The notes beneath the pieces were generated by a model, which ran no database searches, was not told the origin of the DNA, and worked only from the letters and a program-made list of their open reading frames with translations. A DNA stretch of 64,000 nucleotides from Margaritispora aquatica. Taxonomy: Eukaryota; Ascomycota; Leotiomycetes; Helotiales; Discinellaceae. The position numbers were made by a program, and so were the translations under genes. The stretch lies in the NCBI GenBank assembly GCA_007644065.1, contig VJWN01000026.1, forward strand, positions 372,001-436,000. Reading direction: 5' to 3'. The first letter of the stretch is position 1; every line of letters begins with the position of its first letter. Below, in pieces: positions 10,111-21,700 of the stretch.

Positions 10111-12049
10111 TCAAAGAATCTGGCTGAGAGCCTCTTCGCGACTGAAGTTGGTGTTTCTCCATCTTGAGATGTAATCATCATGGTTGACTACTCTTCGTTA
10201 GTACATTATATTCGCCATTTAAGGGCAGGCAGAACACTTACTGTAAGCACCGCATATTCTCCTCTTGCCAGTGAATGCTGATCTCCCATGCAAGACTCGC
10301 CAATTATCGAAAACTGTGGAGGTTTTAGCAACTACATCCAATGTATAGATCTCGAAGGACTTACTCAGCGGTCTCCCAGGCTTCAATTGCGCCCAATACT
10401 CCATGTTCTTTCTCTTCAGCACCTCATCCCACTTTGCAGCAGCCTCGTACCATTTCCAAGCCACCATGCCCAAATCACCCTTGAGATCCACCACACCTCG
10501 ATCATCGTTATTCCACCGCACTCTCGCCAGCTCCGGCTTGATTCCTTCCTTCTTATCCCCGAATTCAAATACAGGGAACTTCTTGAACGGCACGATCGTC
10601 GTGCCTTCGTTTCCGGAAGCGTGCCAAGGGATGGGGAAGTTGGAGAGTCGATCGTACGCTTTGGCGTCTTCTTTGGCAACTATGGAGGCGGCGTGGAAGC
10701 CGTCAACGAGGAGAGAGGCACCGCCAGTTCCTTCGGTATGGGAGAGCAGATGGAAGGCTTGGAGGCCAGCGGGATCAGAGAAATACGTGTTGTCTGTGTG
10801 AGCTGGGAGGGCAAGATTGGTATAAGCTGTGTCTTTCATAGTCAGGTCTGCTGTGAAGTCGTAGAAACCACCTGGTGGCTATTAGTACGTGCCTTAATAG
10901 TAGACAATCAGGACATACCATAATGCGTGACTCGGATGAATGCTATACGCTCCAAAAGCTCCTTTGTTTTCTCCGGGCTTACTGGACATCCATCTACGTA
11001 TGCAAATCCATATTCTCGCTACATAAAATTAGAGACATCGTGACGTAAGACAATGTACACTCACGATTTTAGCTAGCATCTTCCCAACTCCTGCATCAGA
11101 TGCCATAACTTCGTCATAAGGTACCAACGGTGGATCTGAAGCAATATCTGCACCCCAGTGTTGTATACTTCGAAAATGAGTACAGAGAAACTTATAACAA
11201 GTTGCACTTACGGAATCTTGGTTTCATTGCGGGTCTGGGGCAATTGCATCAAAATCCAGTCCCATGGATAAGTACTAACATGGCCATCATCCCTCCCTAG
11301 AAAGTGGCGTCAGCCAGGAAGTCCGAGAAGCTGCCATGTGTGCATCATACTCACAAGTTACTCGAAGCCCTTCCTTCTCTGTAGTGACTCTGGCGGGCAT
11401 TATACTTTTACTAATCTCATCACATCTTAGACTTGGCATACATCTTATGATCTTCATAACTCACAGCGAAAGTATCAAAAGCTCTCTGGAGCGTATCTTG
11501 ATTCACACAATTTGCACAACGACAGTTGTCTCTAGGACATAGAAAATAAATTAGCCACAGTGTGGCTCGCAGCAAGTTGGGTTCTACTCATCTCGAACTC
11601 ACCTCAGCCAGAAGTTCGGTCTGAATATGTTAGCTGGATATCTGAAATGATCGAGAGAGATCTTACAAATCCACAAAATTCTTACGACCAGAGCCAAGTT
11701 TCAGGCAAATCCCAAAATCACCCCATTTTGGCCGCAGCTTCTCATCAGTCCTATCTAAGTGTTCCCGGCTTCGCTGCAATTCACCACCAGCTACATATTC
11801 AGTCCCAAGGAATGGGTGAAGTGGAGGTTCTGGATTTATTGCCGCTTGCTCTGTAGACTTCAAAGCTTTTGTTCCTACTTTGAGTACGTCAGGCGCACCT
11901 GGTGTGCTTTCTGGTACTACCACACTAGCATCCGTAAGTGGAGTGTTGTCTATGGCTCTCTCGTGAACTTGACTTGAAATGAATCTTTTCGATGAATACG
12001 AAAGAATCATGTGCGTCCGTATGAGACGTTGAACTCGAAAGGCCATCAC
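10111..12049 (-). CDS. Trimethyllysine dioxygenase (carnitine biosynthesis)
   Basis: Ten exons: 12049-11667, 11620-11603, 11531-11465, 11415-11355, 11296-11212, 11167-11065, 11018-10919, 10871-10365, 10313-10242, 10187-10111. They sum to an intact frame of 490 residues. Exon 1 begins with a basic, Ser/Arg-rich leader typical of mitochondrial import. The N-terminal zinc-binding domain of the gamma-butyrobetaine hydroxylase family reads PNFWLRDNCRCANC. The Fe(II)/2-oxoglutarate fold carries the HTD of ALPAHTDNTYF, then EGTGGASLLVDGF, and the distal histidine in FDNWRVLHGR. The segment DTAYTNLALPAHTDNTYF matches trimethyllysine dioxygenase better than butyrobetaine hydroxylase. It would hydroxylate N6-trimethyllysine, the first carnitine step. 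The ORF could be misread as one long exon where a 51-bp intron (10314-10364) keeps frame. It is divergent from cyclin H. Confidence 0.92.
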
Positions 12050-12462
12050 GTTTCAGTGCGTAGAATTCAATAATGGTGATGTTTAATTGGAGGATATCTT
12101 GAGATCGATGAAGCCCGAGGTATATGAGGAAGCGGCCGCTTTACATCAACAGCATCTTTGCCAAGCAATTGTCCTCGAAATTCTTTGTCTGTAAGATATT
12201 GATGCAATAGTTTGCACTACTAATTCAATTACATTTCTTTCGCACAAAGGAGTCATCTGTCTGATTGAGAAACCTGTGTAAAATTCTCAAAGGCTATCAT
12301 ATGTGGTAAAGGGCTACATACATGATATCACTTGTCGCGTTTTTCGAAGCTTAATATCAAAGCTCCCTAACTCACCTCCATCAACGACTCCAGAACAAGA
12401 TATGATCCTTCGGATATAAAACCACCACCAATCTCTAGCTTTGCCTTGATCTAACCTTCAAA
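12050..12462. promoter_or_regulatory. Bidirectional promoter region, dioxygenase / cyclin H
   Basis: This 413-bp interval lies between two divergent start codons. It contains a TATA-like tataaaa at 12415-12421, about 42 bp before the cyclin H ATG, and a run of short A/T-rich segments. It must hold both promoters; no other feature is seen. Confidence 0.6.
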
Positions 12463-13630
12463 ATGACAGAAGACGAGAGATACCGCACCTCGACCCAATA
12501 TCGACTCTGGTCATACACTCCCCAAACTCTGTACACAACCCGCTCAACTACCAACCAAATCGCCGCCGAACGCGTTCGCGATGCCGTTCGTCGCGTACGA
12601 GAGGCTCGATCCGATACAGGTGAAGCAAGCGCGGTACCAGAGGGGGAGCTGGAATGCTTGACCGTGGAGGAAGAGTTAAAGCTGCTCACCTGGTTCTGCA
12701 GGCAGATGATGCAACTAGCAGATCATCTAGGCGTGACTACTGATGTTAAGGTACAGTGGAACTTTTTCTATCACGCGAATGACTATAGCAATGGAGCTGA
12801 CATAATGGTCTTCACAGGCGACAGCAGTACAATACCTAAAACGCTTCTACATAACCAATTCCCTTATGACATACTCAGGTTCCGACCTCCTCAAAACCGC
12901 CCTCTTCTTCGCCACCAAGACCGAGAACCACTACTTCCGCCTCACCCGCTTCGCAGCAGGCATGAGCAACACAACACCAGAAGATGTGCTGGCTTCGGAG
13001 TTTCTGCTCACGCAGGGCCTACGATTCACCTTTGACGTGCGACATCCCTTCCGGGCACTCGAGGGTGCGGTCATGGAATTAGCTGCTTTAGCACGATCGA
13101 ATGGGAATCTGCCATTATTGCCGGGGCATGGAGGACATGCGCCTGAGCAACCGAGGAATATGGAGAAGAGGGTTCATGACGCGCATGGCAGGGCGAAGGC
13201 ATATCTGAAGACCAGCGCGTTATTGACGGATGTGTACTTCCACTTCACGCCTAGTCAGATCATGATGGCTGCTTTGATGATCGCGGATGGAGAGCTGATA
13301 GAGTGGTATATCCGAGCTAAGGTCTCATCTCCAGATGGTGAGGTACAGAGGAAGGTTCTTAGCACGATTGAGCGATGCGCCGACATGTTGAAAGAGGTTG
13401 AACCAACTGTCGAAGTGCCTCCTCTCGAAAGGAAGGAGTGCCAGGCTCTGGCGAAGAAGCTGAAGAAATGTCGAAACCCTGAGAAGATAGATCTGGTTGG
13501 GTTGCAAAAGGCAAAGCGAGAGGGTGAAGAAGGGGCAGATGAGAAAATCATCAAGAAGCGGAAACTAGAGAAAGAGAAATCTTCCAAGGAAGCAGATGAC
13601 CTATTCGGACCTGCGATCACGAGACAATAA
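12463..13630 (+). CDS. CCL1: Cyclin H, TFIIH kinase subunit (Ccl1 type)
   Basis: Two exons (12463-12750 and 12818-13630) join in phase 0 to 366 residues. The N-terminus has the cyclin H start DERYRTSTQYRLWSYTP, the amphipathic helix that contacts the kinase. The cyclin box begins around residue 50, with the splice junction falling just before ATAVQYLKRFYITNSLMTY. It continues through KTALFFATKTENHYFRL and the second repeat after LASEFLLTQGLRFTFDVRHP. The tail is a Lys/Glu-rich low-complexity segment. Cyclin H with Cdk7 and Mat1 homologues forms TFIIK, which phosphorylates the RNA polymerase II CTD and activates CDKs. Length fits fungal Ccl1. The 67-bp intron has a normal GT-AG boundary. Confidence 0.93.
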
Positions 13631-13956
13631 ACACACTCAACGATATATGAAGGATGGGTCTCGGGTATTTCAGCAAGGCGTCTGGGTCACATTTGCATAG
13701 GGATGGCGTTCTAGTTAGTCAGTTATCTCCATTTTGCCTTTCCTAAAAATACAACAAAGGATAATTGCTCCCAAAAAAATCAATGACAATTCAGATCCCA
13801 GTCACGTCTTTGTAAATATGCGGTAATAACGTTTCGTGTAGGCGTTCGCGATTGTCCTGCCAGTTACCATGCGATGCGACAATAGAACCGGAATCCAAGC
13901 ATGTATGGAACGAAAAGATAGGTTTTCTACCCATTGAAAATGATAGCGCGACCACA
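13631..13956. other. Convergent 3' flanks
   Basis: A 326-bp gap between the 3' ends of cyclin H and the BTB-like gene. It includes an A/T-rich stretch with candidate polyadenylation signals on both strands. No gene is seen. Confidence 0.55.
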
Positions 13957-16785
13957 TCAGGTGGAGCGGCGGAATTCGTTGGGTAGAAGAACCCATGGAA
14001 TGTCATTTTCCTCAACCTCAACGCAGGTCAAGTACTAGATTTCAATGTTAGCCGTCCGTCTCACAAAAGAAGAAATTCCAATCGACCTACCTTAATGCCA
14101 GCCTCCTCAATAGACACCATAGAGTTGTTGACACACAGCGGAGCAACTATCTGTTGAGCTTGCTTCTTCAACTTGCTCAGAATAGCCTCTACCTCGACCA
14201 TGTCAAGGTCCTCACGAATTCCGTTGCGAGAGCGGTAGACCAATAACTCAGCAGCAACAGTTTCAAGAGGAAGATAGGCATCTCCTCCCTTGCCAAGGAG
14301 ACGGTATAAGACACCACACTCATTGTAAACCTCTCCACCAGCTGAATTGGGAGCAGGAGTCATAGCTGCAGTGAGCCAGTTACGCCAGATTTGCACAATA
14401 TACCAAACATTGATATTGAGCTCATTCTCCTTTGTAGATGCGCCTGGACCATTCAACTCAGCAACGTTGTTGCAGAACAGCTTTTTGTCTACCTCGGATA
14501 TCAACATAGCGAGGCGATTTTGGTTTCTCTCAATGAACTGAACGAGCTGAATTGGCAAATCGTGCTCAGTGAAGACTGATGCAGGAAATGTTGGATAACA
14601 GCCAGCCATGTGTACAACTGCAATCCGATAAATGTACGCACAGTTGACTTTGACTGACAGCATCAACCAGCGAGGTGGGTCATCGAGGATAGCCTTTGGC
14701 AGCTCAGAGACCAACGTGAACAGGGCATGATTGATACCAGGTACGACTATTCCTGCACAGTTAAAAGCCTCTGCAACTCTGACGAGAAGCTCGGCTTGTC
14801 TGAGAGTGACCTCGATATCGGTGGTGCTGAAGCTGGGTGTCTTGGAGTAGAAGATCGCAAAAAGGTTTCCGTATGCTTCCAGGATGTCGGCCTTTGGCTT
14901 CAGGATTCGGACTCGACCGGCTTGTTCGTCTTCTGTGTATCCAATCTTTCGTGAAGTGATTCGGTTTCTTCGCTGCTCTGGGACTTGTAGATTTACCGGT
15001 GCAACATCACTCTCGTTAGCATCTAAATTGGCACTGATATAACCTTCCTTAAAGCTGACGTTGGAGGAAAGAGCTTCATTCTCTGGCATGTGAAGTCCAT
15101 TAGCAGCATCAGCGTTAATCATAGAAGGAAGTTGCTCATCTGCGGGATCAATGACGACGGCTGCAGCTTGATCGACGACAGCTCTTTGACCTTCTCTTCC
15201 TAAAATCGCATCCATATGCTCGGCTCCGGCTGTTGGATGTTCAATCACGGAATGGCTAGTTTCGTCGACTTCCATCTTGTCCATATTCTGGCTTGGCGAT
15301 GTACCATCAACATGGTTGACAACTTCACTGCTGGATGTGAGAGTAATGTTTTCTGGGCCATCAACCAATCTTAGACCATTTGCACTAGAAACCGAAGTCT
15401 TAGCTTGGTTGTCAACTGTTCCACTGTCGATAGATAAAGGGTTGGGTTCCTCAACTATATCCTTACTCTCACGCGGCTCAGGGATATCCACGTTCATAAG
15501 ATCAACTTCGACAACCTCACGATTAGCTTCGTCGTCTGTAGAAGTAATGGCATGGTCGACCGTATTTTGAAGAGTTGTTAGCTCGGCAAAGGCAGCAGAT
15601 GCATTCTCCTCTACCTCTGGGACCATAATCATTGTCTCATTTTCAGACTGAGTGCCAAGCACCAGAATATCCTCTCCAGCCGCATTCTTTTCGAGAACAT
15701 TGCGCTCCAGGTTGACATCCGTGTGGCTGTCGGTGGCTTCCAAGACGACAGCCACAGATGATGAAGTTTGCGTACCAGGGGTGACATCGCTGTGATCGAT
15801 CTGAGTATCGAGTTCTTCGGTTTCACGGGCCGTGATATTCAAGCTTCCTGGCTGTGCACTATTTGCCAAATTCTCCACCATAAGGTCTCTGCTCAGGATT
15901 CCAGCATCGAGATTTCCGTTGATCGAATGGTCATCATTCATGTCTGTTGCCTTAGTTCCCATCTTTGGATGAGATTCATGGTGGGCTACGCCGCTATAGA
16001 CTTGAGCTTGACTGTTATCCTGGGACATGACCTGTGGAGCGGCGTTCAAGAAGGGATATGGCCGATTCTTCATCTTCTCCGATGAGCTACGAGCAACGTC
16101 CCCTTGTATAAATTGTCCAACCTCAACGCCTAAATGATTCAGTTGCTCTGGGCGCGGGAAATAGCCATGAGGATAAAATAACTCCCCACCATTCTTATGC
16201 ATGGTCAAGTTCTAGAGCACCTGGTTAGTTATGTTTACGCATCAGGATCCACCTAGACGGGTCAAAGTAGGGTTCAATACTTACAGATCGTACCAAAATC
16301 TCCAAATCCATCCATGGATGCATCATCAGCTCAAATCTTGCAGAAATTCCTAGTGCCGCGGAAGTCTTTGCAGCAACATCCTCATGGAGATCATACCATC
16401 CTGCCCAAATCATGTTCGCCAAAGCAGTAGAGTTCCAGCATAGGACAGCACGGTGTAACTTGTAGGCATGCTTGTTACTTCTTGGCCGAAGCTCGATGTA
16501 GATATCGCCATCAGGAAAGCGCGGGTATGTATTCGTTGGTCTCATAATCCCTTTAGTAACAACAATGGGGGCATACATCGAAGTATTCACGGGCTCGTTG
16601 AAGGAGCTCACGGTGTCCTGGGCGTCATTCTGCGTGGTCGTAGCTTCAGGCATCGATCTATCTCTTAGAACGGTGTCGTCTTCGGTCAAGTCGACGAATT
16701 GTTGCTGCTGCTTCTTTGGCCGAGGCTCAGGAATCGAGTCCTTCTTGCCTTGCTTGCGCTTCTTAGGATTAGGTTGAGGAGCCAT
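13957..16785 (-). CDS. BTB/POZ-like domain protein with long acidic linker
   Basis: Three exons (16785-16285, 16211-14091, 14034-13957) form an intact 899-residue frame. The N-terminus is a basic stretch resembling a nuclear signal (PNPKKRKQGKK). A probable BTB/POZ fold begins near residue 88 (RFPDGDIYIELRP, then AYKLHRAVLCWNS), as in fungal BTB proteins. Residues of roughly 190-480 are acidic, Asp/Glu/Thr/Ser/Val rich and probably disordered. The C-terminal ~350 residues are globular with hydrophobic helices (PPRWLMLSVKVNCAYIYRIA) and no family I recognise. A nuclear adaptor or regulator is possible but unproven. The last exon supplies VEVEENDIPWVLLPNEF and the stop. The start codon lies directly beside the tandem-repeat array. 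Confidence 0.8.
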
Positions 16786-16787
16786 TA

Positions 16788-17960
16788 TTCTGTGATGCCT
16801 GAAGTGTTAGCAGGTGTTGAAGAAATTGGAAGAATGTTATAATGGAGTTGTTCGTAAGAGGAGGGGAGAGGAGGATGAGGGTTCAGGTTGCTGTTCGCTA
16901 AGGTGAATTAGCGAGAGCGACACTTACGCTCGCTTCGCAGCTCCTCACGTACCAATGTTCAGCTTTGGGATCGAAATAGCTAGCTAAAAGCTACTGCCAA
17001 GTCCTGTAGTATCTATAGTGTCAGGAGGTGTTAAAGAAGGCGGAACAAAAGATGAGCTGTGGTGGAGGGTTGTTCAGAGGAGTAGATGGAGGAGAAGGGG
17101 AGAGGGGTGAGGTTGCTGCTCGCAAATGTAAATCAGCGAGAGTGATAGTGGCGCTCACTACGTACAACTGTTCGGGTTTTTGGGGTTGAAAGATCCAGAT
17201 GAGGACTAATGCCAACTTCTGTGATGTTGGCAGTATTAGCAGGAGTTAAAGAAGTTGGAACGAAAGATAAGTTGTGGCAGATGGTTGTTTGTAGGAGGAG
17301 GAAGGGAGAGGATAGGGCTACTGTTCGCTAATGTGAATTAGCGAGAATGATGGCTGTGCTTGCTACATACCGATGTTGAGATTGGGATTGCGAGAGCTAG
17401 ATAAAGGCTAAGGCCGACTTCTGTGATATCCGCGGTATCAGTAGGGTTAAAGAAATGATAATGAAAGGTAAGCTGTGATGAAGAGTTGTGTTGTGCGGGG
17501 GAGTAGATAGAGTAATTGGGGAGGTAGAGGAGGAGATTGTGAACTGTGGTTGATATTTGAGAGTGGTGGTAGGTCTCGTCAAGCAATTTGGAGTGCTCGC
17601 TACGTACGAATATTCACCTTGGAATCATAAAAGACAGATTAAGACTGTTACTAGCTTCTGCGATGTCCACGGTATCAATAAGTGTTGAAGAAGTCGGAAT
17701 GGTATGTAAGGTAAGTTGCGACGAAAAGCTAATTGTGAGAGGAGTATGATGAGGAGGTTGCTATAATATTGATTTGATGTTCGAGAGTAGTGATTGCTCT
17801 CGCTTCTTCATGTTACGCGAGTTCGTCGAACGAATATTTTAATATCGAGAGGCAGATGGGATTTGCTGTCGACTAAAGTGAACTTCGACGGTGGCGGTCG
17901 CTTTCGTCTCATAGCATTACGCGCCTGCCTTTTACGAACTATCAATCTTGAATGTGTAGA
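16788..17960. repeat. Array of diverged ~215-bp tandem repeats with internal hairpin
   Basis: At least five, perhaps six, degenerate units follow one another. The recurring phrase ttctgtgatg (or close variants) appears at about 16788, 17001, 17217, 17419 and 17656. Each is followed by a variant of tatcagcaggtgttaaagaa, then a G/A-rich block, then an inverted repeat such as ttcgctaa...ttagcgag (16894-16915 and 17324-17345; decayed in others), then a variant of gctcgctacgtaccaatgtt. A weaker unit is visible near 17866-17940. Identity between units is moderate by eye, so this is an old array. No long protein frame runs through the whole array. Confidence 0.8.
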
Positions 17961-18731
17961 GGTAAGTAAAGATTATTATCAACATAAGTGAACTTCTAAG
18001 ACTAGCTGTTACTCTTGGCTCGTATTATTACTCTCTGGCTGTGATGAGTCCTCCACCCTGAAATCGAGAACATCCATGAAAACTACTTTTGATTGAGAGG
18101 CATGCTCGCAAGGGAATCTGGTTCTACTTCAGGATGCCTTGCCCGTGTCTTGTGATAATTACTTGTAATCTCGATGGATATAAGAAGAAAATATGTTCTC
18201 TTATGAGAACTAACTAAGTTGACGATAAAAATCTGAGGGGAGATAAACACTTAGACTGGGACCATCGTAGTTGTTAGAGGTGATGCCTAGATGTATGTTG
18301 TCGACGAGGGGGAAATATTGAATGTTGATTGTGTTTGAACCAGCAATGCAACTATATAAGGTGCTCGACAAAAACGGACGTGCTTTGCTTCATCAAGCTA
18401 AATGGAACCTACAAAGCAGTTGCGTGGTGCAATTCCATACTGGCGTACGAAGTCTCGCGTAATCTCGCTTAAATGGGGGAAGGCCAAACTAATATACTCC
18501 TTCAAGAGATCTCATGGTGAAAAGAGTCAATCGCTGTCCGTTGGGTCTGACGTAAGGCCAATCACTGGCTATTTTTGGCTTCTTTGTTGCGGCAGAAATT
18601 CTCTTTCATTAAAGTTAATTGTCCACATCAAAGAATAGGAAGAACATGATTTCAACCAACAATATTGGAACATCAACTTCAAAACACACAATCGCTTGGG
18701 TTGTGTCAAATTACAGCAGAATTTGTTCAGA
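17961..18731. other. Intergenic, promoter side of HExxH gene
   Basis: No gene is supported. A 78-codon frame at 18402-18638 has an ATG, but it lacks splice continuity and family resemblance. The sequence is A/T-rich and probably contains the promoter and 5' UTR of the next gene. Confidence 0.45.
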
Positions 18732-21700
18732 ATGTCTCAGCGAAAACCTCGCCATGCGTTGACAGCTTTAGCTCTAAAGTATGGCCATCCGATAGGGCCT
18801 CAACATACGGTCATCGAGGACTCGAATCCTTCGAAATCGGGGTTGACACCTGTGGAACCTCTCTTTCAAGGTGCAACGCCAGCAGAGATTGCTCGTGCAT
18901 ATGAGTTGGAGGAATACCAGCGAGATCAGTACTTTGGTGAGAACTTGTTTTCTATCTACGAGATCTGCGAGATATATTTACGAGATTTGCGAGATATATC
19001 TTTGATGGGGGACAAGATGCAGTAACATGGAGTGGTAAATGTTTGTTGATATCCCCACAATCACAGGAGTATCAAAATAGAGTACGATAAAAATCTCCAA
19101 AAAGGACTTCAACCGCAATTTTGCCACCTTAATACTTACATGAAGTCTCGTTGCTTTTGAAGTGGACGAGCTGGGGTGTATTGTTATGCTGCTCATATAT
19201 GCTGATACCTTCAAGGCCTCACCACTGCGGAGATTGACAGGATCGAAGCTCTGGCTCCAACCTACCCGTGTAAACCCGAATTAATACCAAATACAAATGC
19301 GATTCATCCATTCTATGCGAGGGGAAACTGGGACAAGCTTCCTCTCCCCAGGCATCTGGCGAAGTTTCCTTTGGGTGGTGGAAGGCTTGGATACTGGGAG
19401 GTGAGATATTCGAGTTTAGAGTACACACGGGATTGACATCAACCACAGGCTAGCAATGACCTTGTTTGGAATGCCATGTACCCGGCTTTGCAGCTAGTCA
19501 GCCATTTCCTCGACAACATAGGCTCATGGCCATGGTACGTTTACCTATTTCTGTACACTTGCTTCATTCCGCTGACGGACCAGGTGGGATGCCTTGGCGA
19601 ACGGGAAATACGAAATGGTTGAACCCAACAAGCTGCCACTTACTGCAGACAGAACTATTCCCGTGGCAAAGTTCAAACTCCGTGACGCTGATCAGAGTAG
19701 CTCGCCGGCCGAGATTCAAAAGCTCAAAACACGATTTCTTAGCATGGCGGGACGGGTAGAGTTGAAGATTACGTGTGGACGTGCTGATCCAGAGAATGGT
19801 CTACCGTACCAGAAGGATGACCAGATGCTGGCTGGTCTGGTTGACAATACACATACAGTAAGCCTTCATCTACTATATCAAGCCCGTTGCGAATATCATC
19901 TCAGCCTATTGATTTGAAACATTTGTATTCATGCCAATTGTATCGTCAGTCTTCAGAGTCAGGAGAATAATCTATTGCAGTTCAAATCGTATTACACTAT
20001 GTATGTAGCGTTCGAAATTATCGAACCACTTGTCAATAATTCCATGTTGAAGCCGGGAGAAAGAGCAGTAGATATTCACAGGCTTGCTTGTCTTCTATTG
20101 CATGAGACAGTCCATGCGTTTTGGAAGCATGACTTGAGAAAAAAGCACCCAGAGCTCCTTTCTGAGCCATACTTTGAGAATGAGGTAACAGCAGGGTTGG
20201 GATTTTCGCTTGAGAATGTTATACTGGGAGGAATCTCGAAGGCATTAAAATCCTCGAGTAGACCAAATCTCCATAGCCGATCGGCCGGCGGAGGCCTGCT
20301 ACAGACTTGGGACACAGTAGCTCATCGCGATGTATCAGAAACGCCAACCCAGCACGTAGAGAATCGTCCCTCATACTACGAAGTTGTCCACACTCCCATA
20401 CCTGTAGGATTTTACCTAGATCTCCTGGAGTCGGTGTTTTGGGACTCTTACTTCCCAGTGTTTGGGAGACAAGCCACACGTGCAGGACCTAAGGTAAGTT
20501 TTGAATCTTACAAGATGGTTGTGCTGACTTTAAAAGGTGTTTGGCGTTCGTGCAACTTACGACCCTACTACCAATGCTTTGATTTCACAGTTACCATTCC
20601 TGTACGATACTGAAGATGAAGATAGCCTCGCGCTTGATGATACAATGTCAAGAACCAGGAAGAGGGCGGTTGAATTTGAAAATTCCCGAAGACGAAGATC
20701 TCGAAGAGTCAAAAAAGCAATCACGAGGTACATGGCCAACAATCCACCTGATACAACAAATAAAACTGTTCGTAGAGCAAATAGGAAAGCAAATCGAACG
20801 TATATAGAGAAGGTGCGAGAGCGTCAGAAATTAGCACATGCAGAGGCCGAGTTCCAACATCAAAACTCGTTTCGGGCTGAGTGCCCTAGGTACGCTGATA
20901 TCACTAAGTATCTGATTAACAATAGGTATGAGCTTGCTCTGGATTCTATGGCTTCACCAATAGCCGAGCACATAATGTACAATCACATTTTGCACAATGG
21001 GGGATTGGATATAACTGCTGATGAATGGCATAATTTCCTTCTTATTTGCCACAGAAGACAACACTACTTTAGGTGCGTAGTATTTTCAAATAACTTTGAG
21101 TTCACTATTAATAAAGATTCCCATATAGCTACCTGGAGTTGGGTCCCGCATGGGGCGTCATAAATCGCATTGACGCGAGATGGCCTCGGACACCTCTCCG
21201 AGCTCGACCAATTCCTGGCCCTCAGCCGAGCAACAAATCAATAACTGCTGTGATTGAGCACTTCAGCGACGTTCTTACTTCTCAAGGCGTGATGAATTAT
21301 CCGTATCAAGATCATGACTGGAATGACTTCCGTGACCGAGTTTCTCACTACTATAGTCGACGACAAGAGAGGGACCTAGTGCGTGGTACATCTGGACGAA
21401 TAATTCATAGAATCACGGCTGGTATCTTCGAGCGAATTATCTTTTCCATAGATTTCCATGATTTGGGTGTAACGTGAGTTTATATTGCTCGAAAAAAGTA
21501 GAGGGACAAAGCTAACACATCTAGATATGGCCCAGCAGGGGTAAATTCTATTGTTTCACTCGCTGTCATTTGATTGCTGATATTTGATTCCTTCTCCTCA
21601 TGCTCATTCTCGGTATGGCAAGTTAATACATCACAGGTCATTCGATGGACCAGACCAGCAGAGCCTGTCCCAGATTCAATTGTTGAAGCCTATGAGCCAC

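Noticed and set aside
10288..10923. 211-codon forward frame across the dioxygenase gene
   Set aside because: Antisense to several well-supported exons and introns of trimethyllysine dioxygenase.
17021..17586. Reverse frames of 64 to 82 codons inside the tandem array
   Set aside because: They differ between repeat units, are broken by indels and share no conserved protein pattern, so the repeats are probably non-coding.
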